From contig DGFG01000145.1 of NCBI GenBank assembly GCA_002391555.1, positions 7,375-14,326 of the forward strand: DNA of 6,952 nt, read 5' to 3'. Shown piece by piece: positions 1-5,983 of this stretch (the first letter of the stretch is position 1; each line of letters begins with the position of its first letter). This stretch comes from Firmicutes bacterium UBA3906 (GTDB lineage Bacteria > Bacillota > Clostridia > Caldicoprobacterales > DTU083). The notes beneath the pieces were generated by a model, which saw only the letters and a program-made list of their open reading frames with translations, did no database searches and was not told where the DNA came from. The position numbers and the translations under genes were made by a program.

Positions 1-699
1 ACCCTGGCCTGCCTTATCCTTGGCCTCCTGCTCTATGCCAATGGCCGGGTCCTGCTGGGCTGAAAAACCATTAAGGCCACTACTTCTTATGATGGCTGGA
101 TAGTCCTTATAGGCTAGGTCTAAATCCACATTTCCATTAATCCCATCCACCCTGCCCCTGGAGCTATACTGCCAGATACCACACCGCCTGCCAGGGTCTA
201 CATCCGGTCTATTGCTACTAGTCCAGTAGGCCAGCCATAGGTCATACTTCTTTAATAGGTAGCCACTGTCTAGATAGTTTTTTAGCCAATCCTTGTTTGA
301 GTACAGGCATACATAATAACCCCTTGACTCAACGTGGCTTAAAAAACAATCCGCTATGGCTGTTAAATTTTTCCTACCCAGCTTTTTTAGGGAGGGGTCC
401 TCTAGATCCAGACATACAGGATAGTCGAACTGCTTGCCCTTAAGCCAGCCTAAAAAGACCTCTGCCTCCTGCCTAGCAGCTTCTACTGTGGATGCATAGC
501 TATAGTGATAAGCACCAAGGCCCAGGCCTGCAGCCCTAGCCTTAAGATAGTTTCTTTCAAATGTAGGATCCTTTTGTTTATCATATCTGCCAAAACCGGC
601 ACGCAGGATCGCAAACTGAATGCCAGCCTCTTTTACCTTTATCCAATCGATGCTTCCCTGCCATTTTGAAACATCGATACCCTTGTTTATACTGGTCAA
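1..699 (-). CDS. GH25 family lysozyme (N-acetylmuramidase), 3' end beyond window
   Basis: The gene is open through the left edge, giving 233 codons without a stop. The product begins with the GH25 signature GIDVSKWQG (Asp9). It has the paired acids of the DLE motif (Asp98, Glu100) and ends the barrel with GIWQYSS (174-180) and DGINGNVDLD (185-194, acidic residue Asp192). These are the residues that line the active site in GH25 muramidases, which cut the MurNAc-GlcNAc bond of peptidoglycan. I place the start at TTG (697-699) because the SD-like TAAGGGTGGTG lies just upstream and the catalytic domain starts seven residues later. In-frame GTG codons at 703-708 fall inside that SD. No signal peptide is visible, as in phage endolysins that need a holin. 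After residue 205 a polar linker leads off the window, so a wall-binding domain may follow. The family call is firm; the biological role is not known. Confidence 0.93.
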   Translation of the reverse strand, partial: MTSINKGIDVSKWQGSIDWIKVKEAGIQFAILRAGFGRYDKQKDPTFERNYLKARAAGLGLGAYHYSYASTVEAARQEAEVFLGWLKGKQFDYPVCLDLEDPSLKKLGRKNLTAIADCFLSHVESRGYYVCLYSNKDWLKNYLDSGYLLKKYDLWLAYWTSSNRPDVDPGRRCGIWQYSSRGRVDGINGNVDLDLAYKDYPAIIRSSGLNGFSAQQDPAIGIEQEAKDKAGQG

Positions 700-814
700 G
701 TTAAGCACCACCCTTATATTATTTTTGCTTTTATTAAAGCTTCCCTCTATTAAAGATAGTAAAAGTCTTTATTCTAGCGATATTCTTTTAGCTTTAGATA
801 ATATCATAATCCCT
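700..814 (-). other. intergenic gap between recD2 and the GH25 gene
   Basis: This is 115 AT-rich bases. I see no intrinsic terminator after recD2. There is only a small dyad (5-bp arms GCTTT/AAAGC, 4-base loop) near the GH25 SD. TTTACT and TTTAAT could be read as a weak -35/-10 pair, but the 19-base spacing is poor. Read-through from recD2 looks as likely as a separate promoter. Confidence 0.4.
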
Positions 815-3043
815 TTATATGAGGCTAAAGGCCCTAACTAGCCTAGCTTCCAAGGCTGAATAACGCCTAGCTATATGGTTGTTGCCTACCATTTTCCCAA
901 TAAGGCTTTCTCTACCTACTAAAACCACTAGGTCTCTTGCCCTTGTAACCCCTGTATAGAGGAGGTTGCGGGTCATTAGCATAGGGGGACCATAAAATAG
1001 GGGTATTATGACAACAGGAAATTCGTTACCCTGGCTCTTGTGTATAGTGGTAGCGTAGGCTAGCTCTAGCTCATCTAACTGGCCAAAATCATAGGTAACT
1101 AAACGACCATCATCAAATAGGACTTTTAGGGTCTGGTCTTCTTTGTCTATGGCCTCGATAATCCCCATATCACCGTTATAGACCCCTTCACCCTCGTAGC
1201 CTTGGCCCTCATCCCTGAGCCTAGTCCACTTGATTGAATAATTATTTTTAATCTGCATTACCTTGTCCTTTTCCCTAAAGAGCCTGGTCCCTAGGGATTT
1301 TTCACCCTTTCTAGGAGAAGGTGGGTTTAATATTTCCTGTAACTTTTGGTTTAGATTGTTTACCCCTACAAGCCCTTTTCTCATAGGTACTAGGATTTGT
1401 ATATCTTCTATTGGATTATAGTTGCCAAAGACAGGTAGCCTCCTAGCTACTAGGTCTGTTAAGACCCTTACAATATCTTCAGCACTATGCCGCCTGTCAA
1501 AGAAAAAGTCCTTGCCCTTGGCATTTAGTATAGGTAGCTCTCCTCTGTTAATCCTATGGGCATTGGTTATGATCATGCTCTCCTGGGCCTGCCTAAATAT
1601 TTCTTTGAGCTGAACAACAGTTACTGTCCCGCTATTTATAATATCCCTTAATACGTTTCCGGGCCCTACCGAGGGTAGCTGGTCAACATCACCCACCATG
1701 ACAAGCCTAGTGCCAGGTATAATAGCCTTTAATAAGGAATTAAGGAGCATTATATCTACCATAGACATCTCATCGATAATCAGGGCCTCGGCCTCTAGGG
1801 GATTGTTTTCATCCCTTTGAAAGCCTCCCCTGCCATCCTCTGTGTATCCATATTCTAATAGCCTATGTATGGTCTTTGCTTCATGGCCGGTAGCCTCTGT
1901 CATACGTTTTGCAGCTCTACCTGTCGGAGCTGCCAGCTCAACCTTTAGCCCCTTTTGCTCAAGTAGGCTAATGATGCAGTTAATAGTAGTGGTCTTGCCT
2001 GTGCCTGGTCCCCCTGTTATAACTACCAGCCCATGCTCCATGACCCTGCTAACAGCCTCCTTTTGTAGGTCTGCCAGCCTTATATTGTTTTTTCTTTCTA
2101 CCCTTTCAATTTCTATATCTATATCATCAAAGATAAGGTCTGTTTCTGCCTGGGCCAGTTGCCTCAATGACAGGGCAGCTCCTGCCTCGGCCTCATAATA
2201 TGCTGATAAATATATGTTGGCATCCTCTAGGCCATCTTCCATCTCCATGACTAAGGACTTGTTTAAAACAAGCTGCACAATAGCATTTTCGATTAGGGAT
2301 CTATCAACTGATAATAGCTTTCCTGCCCTTTTTACTAGCTCTTCTTTAGGCAAATAGGTGTGGCCATCTAGGGTCGATTCAAATAGGGCAAAACTAATAC
2401 CCGACATGACCCTAAAGATTGAATTAGGATCTACACCTAGCCTGGACGCGATCAAATCTGCAGTTTTAAAACCAATTCCCTCTATATCCTCGGCCAGCCT
2501 ATAGGGGTTTTCCTTTACCAAGTCAATAGTCCTATTACCATAGGCCTTGTATATTTTTAGGGCCATAGAGGCAGTTATGGAGTAGGACTGGAGAAAGACC
2601 ATTACCTGTCTAATCTCCCTTTGCTCAGAAAAGGAGGAGGCGATAAGGTCAGCCCTAGTTTGCCCAATCCCATCTATCTCTGTAAGCCTTGCAGGATTAA
2701 ACTGTATAATATCCAGTACATTTAGGCCAAAATGCTCTACTAGTTTTTTTGCTGTTGACGGCCCTACTCCCTTTATCAGGCCAGAAGCTAAGTAGTTTTC
2801 CATACCTACAAGGGTGGATGGAGCAGCTACTTCATAGGTCTTCATCTTAAATTGCAGGCCATAATCAGGGTGGGTAACCCAGTCACCTGTTAGCCTGACC
2901 ATTTCACCAGGATTTAAAAAGGGAAAGGAGCCTACTACAGTAACTGCTTCCTTGGAAGACTCATCTAAAATATCCACAACTGAGTAGCCGTTTTCCTCAT
3001 TTCTAAATATTATCTCTTCTATTATGCCTGTAATTGTCTCCAT
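815..3043 (-). CDS. recD2: RecD2-type ATP-dependent DNA helicase (RecD/TraA family)
   Basis: The protein is 742 residues, the usual length for the stand-alone RecD2 (YrrC) group of superfamily 1B helicases, which move 5' to 3' and act without RecBC. Order of parts: N-terminal OB-like region (1-75); helix-hairpin-helix repeats around LIKGVGPSTAKKL (89-101), LTEIDGIGQTRADLI (120-134) and IEGIGFKTADLI (187-198); Q-motif region near LADLQKEAV (323-331); Walker A GGPGTGKT (344-351); Walker B LIIDEMSMVD (421-430); motif III GDVDQLPSVGPG (451-462); motif IV KEIFRQA (480-486); motifs V/VI ATTIHKSQGNEF (664-675) and LLYTGVTRAR (694-703). All helicase motifs look intact. Start is ATG behind a GGGGG SD. 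In other bacteria RecD2 is tied to replication-fork and mismatch-related repair. Its place between YvrJ and a lysozyme gene is unexpected. Confidence 0.97.
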   Translation of the reverse strand: METITGIIEEIIFRNEENGYSVVDILDESSKEAVTVVGSFPFLNPGEMVRLTGDWVTHPDYGLQFKMKTYEVAAPSTLVGMENYLASGLIKGVGPSTAKKLVEHFGLNVLDIIQFNPARLTEIDGIGQTRADLIASSFSEQREIRQVMVFLQSYSITASMALKIYKAYGNRTIDLVKENPYRLAEDIEGIGFKTADLIASRLGVDPNSIFRVMSGISFALFESTLDGHTYLPKEELVKRAGKLLSVDRSLIENAIVQLVLNKSLVMEMEDGLEDANIYLSAYYEAEAGAALSLRQLAQAETDLIFDDIDIEIERVERKNNIRLADLQKEAVSRVMEHGLVVITGGPGTGKTTTINCIISLLEQKGLKVELAAPTGRAAKRMTEATGHEAKTIHRLLEYGYTEDGRGGFQRDENNPLEAEALIIDEMSMVDIMLLNSLLKAIIPGTRLVMVGDVDQLPSVGPGNVLRDIINSGTVTVVQLKEIFRQAQESMIITNAHRINRGELPILNAKGKDFFFDRRHSAEDIVRVLTDLVARRLPVFGNYNPIEDIQILVPMRKGLVGVNNLNQKLQEILNPPSPRKGEKSLGTRLFREKDKVMQIKNNYSIKWTRLRDEGQGYEGEGVYNGDMGIIEAIDKEDQTLKVLFDDGRLVTYDFGQLDELELAYATTIHKSQGNEFPVVIIPLFYGPPMLMTRNLLYTGVTRARDLVVLVGRESLIGKMVGNNHIARRYSALEARLVRAFSLI

Positions 3044-3050
3044 AGGTCCC

Positions 3051-3108
3051 CCGATAATCTGATAATTTCTACTAATATCTACAGTAGATCCTATAGTTAT
3101 CCTATCGG
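3051..3108 (-). promoter_or_regulatory. long dyad-symmetric leader element ahead of recD2
   Basis: Between yvrJ and recD2 a nested inverted repeat occupies most of the 86-base gap. Outer arms CCGATA (3051-3056) and TATCGG (3103-3108) pair. Next come GATAA (3061-3065) with TTATC (3097-3101), then ACTA with TAGT (sharing a base at 3097). The centre is ATCTAC-A-GTAGAT (3077-3089). In the minus-strand RNA the closing base of the stem runs straight into the GGGGG SD of recD2. No U-tract follows, so it is not an intrinsic terminator. A role in translation or mRNA stability is inference. Confidence 0.45.
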
Positions 3109-3129
3109 AAAACCCTGTTTATTACAAGA

Positions 3130-3309
3130 TTAAATAGCCTCTGGCCTACTAGCCTTTTTGCTGGGCCCTTCAATAGAATCGATTGCATGGGCCAAGTCGC
3201 TAATGGATTGGGCTAGACTCTCTATACGCCTTTCTACCCTAACTAAAAGGTATATAGAGACCCCTATTGGGAAGCCAATATCAGCGATCATAGCTATTAG
3301 CTCTTCCAT
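3130..3309 (-). CDS. YvrJ-family small membrane protein
   Basis: The product is 59 residues: a short N-terminal helix (MEELIAMIADIGFPIGVS), a hydrophobic segment rich in Gly, Ile and Leu (about 8-23), then a charged amphipathic tail with RVERRIESLAQSISDLAHAI, which could form a coiled coil. This is the YvrJ family (PF12841), small proteins of unknown function with the same layout as BhlA/UviB-type holin-like proteins. I choose the ATG at 3307-3309 rather than the in-frame ATG at 3325-3327. The SD AAGGGGG (3316-3322) sits 6 bases before the former and would be inside the coding part of the longer version. The gene lies between DUF2922 and recD2. A membrane pore or anchor role is inferred only from architecture and the nearby lysozyme. 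Confidence 0.88.
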   Translation of the reverse strand: MEELIAMIADIGFPIGVSIYLLVRVERRIESLAQSISDLAHAIDSIEGPSKKASRPEAI

Positions 3310-3335
3310 TGTAATCCCCCTTTTCATTTTTTAAA

Positions 3336-3368
3336 GCCCTAGAGGGGGTAATTACTCCCCCCTAAGGC
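3336..3368. other. GC-rich imperfect hairpin between DUF2922 and yvrJ
   Basis: Arms of five G/C pairs (GGGGG and CCCCC) enclose an 8-base AT loop, and GCC/GGC at the outer ends extends the symmetry. No T-tract follows on the minus strand, where the next bases lead into the yvrJ SD. It may be a processing or stability hairpin within the operon rather than a stop. Confidence 0.4.
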
Positions 3369-3376
3369 CTAGTTAA

Positions 3377-3589
3377 TTAAAACTCTATTAGCTCAGTGCT
3401 TGTGGTAACGATCTGAGCGCTTTCTAGTCCTACTATACCTCCATCCACATCAAAGATGTTTCCTGCTGATATATTAGACATGGCGCTCTCTACCTCTGGA
3501 CCTGTTAGATCCTCCTTTGGGCTGTCCACTGCCAGCCTAAAACGTTTACCCTCGCCTGTTGTAAAGTACAGCTCTAGTACCTTTTTCAT
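3377..3589 (-). CDS. DUF2922 family protein
   Basis: This 70-residue protein starts with the family hallmark KKVLELYFTTGEGKRFRLAV, a beta hairpin. A D.P..DLTGPEVE helix-start motif follows (about 23-35), then IFDVDGGIVGLESAQIV and a closing strand. That matches DUF2922 (PF11148), a Firmicutes family without an assigned function. There is no signal peptide or membrane segment. The start is uncertain by one codon: a GTG at 3590-3592 immediately precedes the ATG used here. The SD AGGGGGGTG ends about 6 bases before the GTG and about 9 before the ATG, so both are usable. It follows DUF1659 by 38 bases and precedes yvrJ by 67, the gene neighbourhood in which these three families are commonly met. 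The molecular role is unknown. Confidence 0.9.
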   Translation of the reverse strand: MKKVLELYFTTGEGKRFRLAVDSPKEDLTGPEVESAMSNISAGNIFDVDGGIVGLESAQIVTTSTELIEF

Positions 3590-3627
3590 CACTTGACACC
3601 CCCCTTCTGCCAGCTAGATCTAGCCAC

Positions 3628-3852
3628 TTAGGCCTCAACTAGCTCTGACTGGTCGATCCTTCTTACTGCGGTTACAGGATAGGACTGAAGCCCTGCTATT
3701 GCCATAGCTGTATCAAAGATATCCTGGTTTGATGCATCAGGCTTGACATTGCTATAGGACTTGCTTCGGCTTATGGCACGGCCGGCTTCGTCTACCCCAT
3801 AGTCTAGCTGCAGTTGTAGCCTACAGCTAATAGGATTGATACTTAATGCCAT
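3628..3852 (-). CDS. DUF1659 family protein
   Basis: The product is 74 residues and fits DUF1659 (PF07872) in length and pattern. It has an N-terminal strand pair with RLQLQLDYGVDEAGRAISRSK, a helix-start segment KPDASNQDIFDTAMAIAGLQ (about 37-56), and a final strand VTAVRRIDQSELVE. No membrane segment, signal peptide or catalytic motif is visible. The ATG has a very good SD (GGGGGTGA, 3858-3865). It is the first gene of the probable left operon, placed just after a terminator that closes the upstream unit. Its ending resembles that of the DUF2922 protein next door, so the two may be distant relatives that act as a pair; that is inference. Function is unknown. Confidence 0.9.
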   Translation of the reverse strand: MALSINPISCRLQLQLDYGVDEAGRAISRSKSYSNVKPDASNQDIFDTAMAIAGLQSYPVTAVRRIDQSELVEA

Positions 3853-3892
3853 CTAGGTCACCCCCTCTCCTTGCCTTTATAAGGTCTAGCCT

Positions 3893-3920
3893 TTTATAGG
3901 ATTCATTTAGGCTCGGAAAA
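3893..3920 (-). promoter_or_regulatory. possible promoter of the DUF1659 operon
   Basis: Between the terminator and DUF1659, TTTTCC (3915-3920) and TATAAA (3893-3898) stand 16 bases apart. They could be -35 and -10 boxes; the -35 match is weak. A promoter is expected here because a strong terminator lies directly upstream. The -10 lies in one of two similar 12-base blocks (3889-3900 and 3873-3884). Confidence 0.35.
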
Positions 3921-3925
3921 GGGAC

Positions 3926-3960
3926 AAAAAAAATCAGCTAACCCTTTTGGTCGGCTGATT
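3926..3960 (-). terminator. intrinsic terminator after the small membrane protein gene
   Basis: On the minus strand AATCAGC (3960 to 3954) pairs with GCTGATT (3938 to 3932). GACC/GGTT extend the pairing inward, and a run of eight T follows (3933 to 3926). It lies 22 bases past the stop of the gene at 3982-4344 and separates the metK region from the DUF1659 operon. Confidence 0.88.
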
Positions 3961-3981
3961 AAATCGATATTTATTTACTTT

Positions 3982-4344
3982 TTAATAGTCTCTAAGGGAT
4001 CTTATGTAGCCGGTCAAGTCCTCTGGCCTAATATGCTTTACTAGTGTATATTCCTTTGATAGTCTCTTCATTATCGCTGCTGTATCATCCTTGGACCCCA
4101 AATCTAATAGTAGGATGTTTAAAAGCTCACCCTGGATAGTGCCCATTTTTGCATCTAGTATAAAGTCTCTTACTATAGCCTCTATATCATTGGCCCTATC
4201 CTTGGCAGAAATAATTAAACTATAAATATTTCTTTGCTTTTTTTGCTTATGCCCAAGGCTCCTTTGGAGGAGGTATATAAGGTATATGATCCCTAAAGCA
4301 GCAAAGGCCATCAGGGGTATAGCTATGTACGCCTCAATAAACAT
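3982..4344 (-). CDS. membrane-anchored protein resembling a truncated family 2 glycosyltransferase
   Basis: The product is 120 residues. A single hydrophobic segment (about 8-27) is followed by a basic stretch (GHKQKKQR, 31-38), which predicts a cytoplasmic C-terminal part. Residues 41-59 (SLIISAKDRANDIEAIVR) and 75-95 (ILLLDLGSKDDTAAIMKRL) look like the first two motifs of GT-A glycosyltransferases, usually written as IP..NE..I and VVDDGS.D.T. Here the first Asp pair is altered to DLGS and the protein ends before any DXD or acceptor motif, so catalysis is unlikely. I choose ATG 4342-4344, which has the SD AGGTGA 5 bases upstream. A GTG at 4351-4353 would overlap that SD. It follows metK by about 140 bases and ends in its own terminator. 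The function is unknown and the glycosyltransferase relation is by eye only. Confidence 0.75.
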   Translation of the reverse strand: MFIEAYIAIPLMAFAALGIIYLIYLLQRSLGHKQKKQRNIYSLIISAKDRANDIEAIVRDFILDAKMGTIQGELLNILLLDLGSKDDTAAIMKRLSKEYTLVKHIRPEDLTGYIRSLRDY

Positions 4345-4346
4345 AT

Positions 4347-4406
4347 GGCTCACCTGCCCTAATACTTGTGCTGTATTATATGCGGTGAGCCCTTAGCTGG
4401 TGAGCC
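4347..4406 (-). promoter_or_regulatory. SD-sequestering hairpin with duplicated anti-SD arm
   Basis: In the minus-strand RNA the sequence GGUGAGCC (4354 to 4347), which contains the SD of the gene starting at 4344, is perfectly complementary to GGCUCACC at 4391 to 4384. An inner stem UAAUAC/GUAUUA (4378-4373 with 4365-4360) with a 7-base loop stacks inside. A second copy of GGCUCACC lies at 4406 to 4399, itself inside a CUGG-CUCA-CCAG hairpin. TATAAT (4380 to 4375) within the element could be a -10 box. The pairings are seen directly; the control function is inferred. Confidence 0.6.
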
Positions 4407-4485
4407 AGATCAAGTCCAAATAAACTGGCCCTTTTATCCTACTAAAAAAACATTTTTTCTTAGCTTTATCTAGTCTAGGTTCAGC
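4407..4485 (-). other. metK 3' region without a canonical terminator
   Basis: Just after the metK stop, an A/T-only dyad (CTAAG plus six A, then seven T and AG) lies near 4441-4463. It has a T-tract but no GC-rich stem, so it would be a weak terminator at best. Read-through from metK into the next gene is plausible. Confidence 0.4.
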
Positions 4486-5685
4486 CTACTTGGCTAGAAC
4501 CTTTGCCTGGTCTTTTAGGGTCTGAGCCTTGTCTGTTCTCTCCCAGGGTAGGTCTATATCAGTACGGCCAAAATGACCATAAGCTGCTGTTTGCCTGTAT
4601 ATGGGGCGTCTTAAGTCTAAATCCCTAATAATGGCAGCTGGGCGTAGGTCAAAGTTTTTGTTTATAAGGTCCACAATTAGCTGGTTATCTACCTTGTTGG
4701 TTCCAAAGGTTTCAACATGGACAGATACTGGTCTGGCAACACCTATAGCATAGGCTAGGCCTATCTCGCATTTATCTGCTAGGCCTGCAGCTACAACGTT
4801 CTTGGCTGCATATCTAGCCGCATAAGCAGCTGACCTATCAACCTTTGTTGGGTCCTTGCCTGAAAAGGCTCCGCCTCCATGGGGGGCATAGCCACCATAG
4901 GTATCTACGATTATCTTTCTACCTGTAAGACCAGAGTCGCCCTGGGGTCCCCCTACAACAAACCTGCCTGTTGGGTTTACTAAGAACCTGGTATCCTCAT
5001 CTAAAAGATCAGCTGGTATAACAGGCTTTATAACCTCATTTATAATATCTTTTTCTATAGTTTCCCTCTCAACACTGGGACAATGCTGGGTAGAGATAAC
5101 TATAGTATCTATTCTCTTTGGCCTATTATCCTCATCATACTCAACAGTTACCTGAGACTTGCCATCAGGCCTTAGATAGTCTAGGATTCCCTTTTTACGG
5201 ACCTGGGATAGCTGCCAGGTCAGCTTGTGGGCAAGGGCAATGGGCATGGGCATGAGCTCTTCAGTCTCGTTACAGGCATAGCCAAACATCATACCCTGGT
5301 CTCCAGCCCCAGTTGAAAGGTTTTGATCCTCCTCTTGTGAAGATCTGGCCTCTAATGCCTTGTTTACACCCTGGGCTATATCTGGTGACTGTTCATCGAT
5401 AGAGGTAATTACAGCGCAGGTATCTGCGTCAAAGCCATATTTTGCCCTAGTATAGCCTATATCCCTAACTGTATTCCTAACCACCTTTGGAATATCAACA
5501 TAGCAGTCTGTTGTAATCTCGCCCATTACTAGGACTAGGCCTGTTGTAACAGCAGTTTCACAAGCTACCCTCGCATTTGGATCCTGGGCTAATATGGCAT
5601 CTAGTACTGCATCGGATACCTGGTCACAGATTTTATCAGGATGCCCTTCTGTAACTGATTCTGAAGTAAATAGTTTTTTGTTCAA
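4486..5685 (-). CDS. metK: S-adenosylmethionine synthase (methionine adenosyltransferase)
   Basis: MetK makes S-adenosylmethionine from methionine and ATP, releasing phosphate and diphosphate. It is a cytosolic enzyme, tetrameric in characterised bacteria. The protein is 399 residues, full length for the family. Visible hallmarks are [16 protein letters not shown] (7-22, with the GHPDK ATP/metal site), the signature GAGDQG (126-131), the Pro/Gly-rich [13 protein letters not shown] (245-257) and [19 protein letters not shown] (270-288), which holds the Lys and Asp residues of the active site. The start codon is TTG (5683-5685), supported by a perfect AGGAGG 8 bases upstream and by the family N-terminus; no better in-frame start exists. 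The stop is TAG. Transcription is governed by the SAM-I riboswitch in its leader, so excess product shuts off synthesis. No frameshift or missing key residue is seen. Confidence 0.99.
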   Translation of the reverse strand: MNKKLFTSESVTEGHPDKICDQVSDAVLDAILAQDPNARVACETAVTTGLVLVMGEITTDCYVDIPKVVRNTVRDIGYTRAKYGFDADTCAVITSIDEQSPDIAQGVNKALEARSSQEEDQNLSTGAGDQGMMFGYACNETEELMPMPIALAHKLTWQLSQVRKKGILDYLRPDGKSQVTVEYDEDNRPKRIDTIVISTQHCPSVERETIEKDIINEVIKPVIPADLLDEDTRFLVNPTGRFVVGGPQGDSGLTGRKIIVDTYGGYAPHGGGAFSGKDPTKVDRSAAYAARYAAKNVVAAGLADKCEIGLAYAIGVARPVSVHVETFGTNKVDNQLIVDLINKNFDLRPAAIIRDLDLRRPIYRQTAAYGHFGRTDIDLPWERTDKAQTLKDQAKVLAK

Positions 5686-5693
5686 TTTGTATA

Positions 5694-5699
5694 CCTCCT
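5694..5699 (-). promoter_or_regulatory. metK Shine-Dalgarno site that fixes a TTG start
   Basis: AGGAGG, the strongest SD in the window, lies 8 bases before the TTG of metK. Together with the conserved N-terminus it decides the start in favour of a non-ATG codon. Confidence 0.85.
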
Positions 5700-5811
5700 A
5701 TTTTATATAAATAGCCTTATCGGTGAAGAATTAAATGCTTTAGTCAGTATCAAGTTCTAGCCAAACTCTTAAAAGCATCAGTATTATGGTATGTAAGAGG
5801 GTCATTGGTAA

Positions 5812-5840
5812 AATAAAAAAACCCTCTACAAAGATGGGTT
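5812..5840 (-). terminator. metK: SAM-I riboswitch expression-platform terminator
   Basis: On the minus strand AACCC (5840 to 5836) pairs with GGGTT (5824 to 5820), and the stem continues as TCT/AGA around a bulged A. A run of T follows (5821 to 5814), broken by one A and continuing TTTT. The 5' part CAUCUUU (5836 to 5830) is a perfect 7-bp partner of AAAGAUG (5862 to 5856), which belongs to the 3' side of aptamer helix P1. Bound SAM therefore frees the terminator, while the ligand-free RNA can form the antiterminator. Confidence 0.92.
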
Positions 5841-5852
5841 GTTATAAACAGA

Positions 5853-5959
5853 CCTCATCTTTCAGGAAATAATCCTGTGGGAATTGGCACCTTACATAGC
5901 AAAGGCCATGTTGGTTGCCGGGTTTCATAGGGCCCATCCCTCCACCTCTCCGGATAAGG
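5853..5959 (-). ncRNA. SAM-I (S-box) riboswitch aptamer
   Basis: The metK leader contains the conserved S-box core in order. P1 5' strand CCTTATC (5959-5953) is followed by the kink-turn block GAGAGGTGGAGGGA, then ATGAAACCCGGCAACC, AAGGTGCCAATTCC, a P4 hairpin CAGGA/TCCTG, and GAAAGATGAGG, whose GATGAGG closes P1 with one G-U pair (5859-5853). P3 is formed by ACATGGC/GCTATGT with one mismatch. This class binds S-adenosylmethionine and normally ends transcription when SAM is plentiful. The downstream terminator and antiterminator match that off-switch logic. The aptamer starts about 18 bases after the predicted transcription start. Identification rests on the consensus read by eye and is very secure. 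Confidence 0.97.
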
Positions 5960-5983
5960 TATCCATATTTAATTCTAAAATAT

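Noticed and set aside
620..841. Plus-strand open frame of 73 codons
   Set aside because: It lies opposite the start of the GH25 gene and the end of recD2, has no convincing SD, and its hydrophobic, Leu/Ile/Ser-rich content is what the antisense of these genes yields.
1422..1613. Plus-strand open frame inside recD2
   Set aside because: Fully antisense to helicase motifs of recD2, with no SD or recognisable domain.
1842..2198. Plus-strand open frame of 118 codons inside recD2
   Set aside because: Antisense to the Walker A region of recD2. The Ser/Pro/Val-rich product reflects the complement of the real gene.
3613..3624. Perfect 12-base palindrome GCTAGATCTAGC between DUF1659 and DUF2922
   Set aside because: One or two perfect 12-base palindromes are expected by chance in about 7 kb, and the excess of CTAG raises that. 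No flanking symmetry or position relative to a promoter supports an operator.
1..3852. Prophage remnant
   Set aside because: A lysozyme and a holin-like protein alone are not enough. No integrase, terminase, capsid, tail or att sites are visible, and recD2 is a normal chromosomal gene.
4441..4463. Intrinsic terminator of metK
   Set aside because: The stem is almost only A-T pairs, so it lacks the GC-rich hairpin needed for a confident call.
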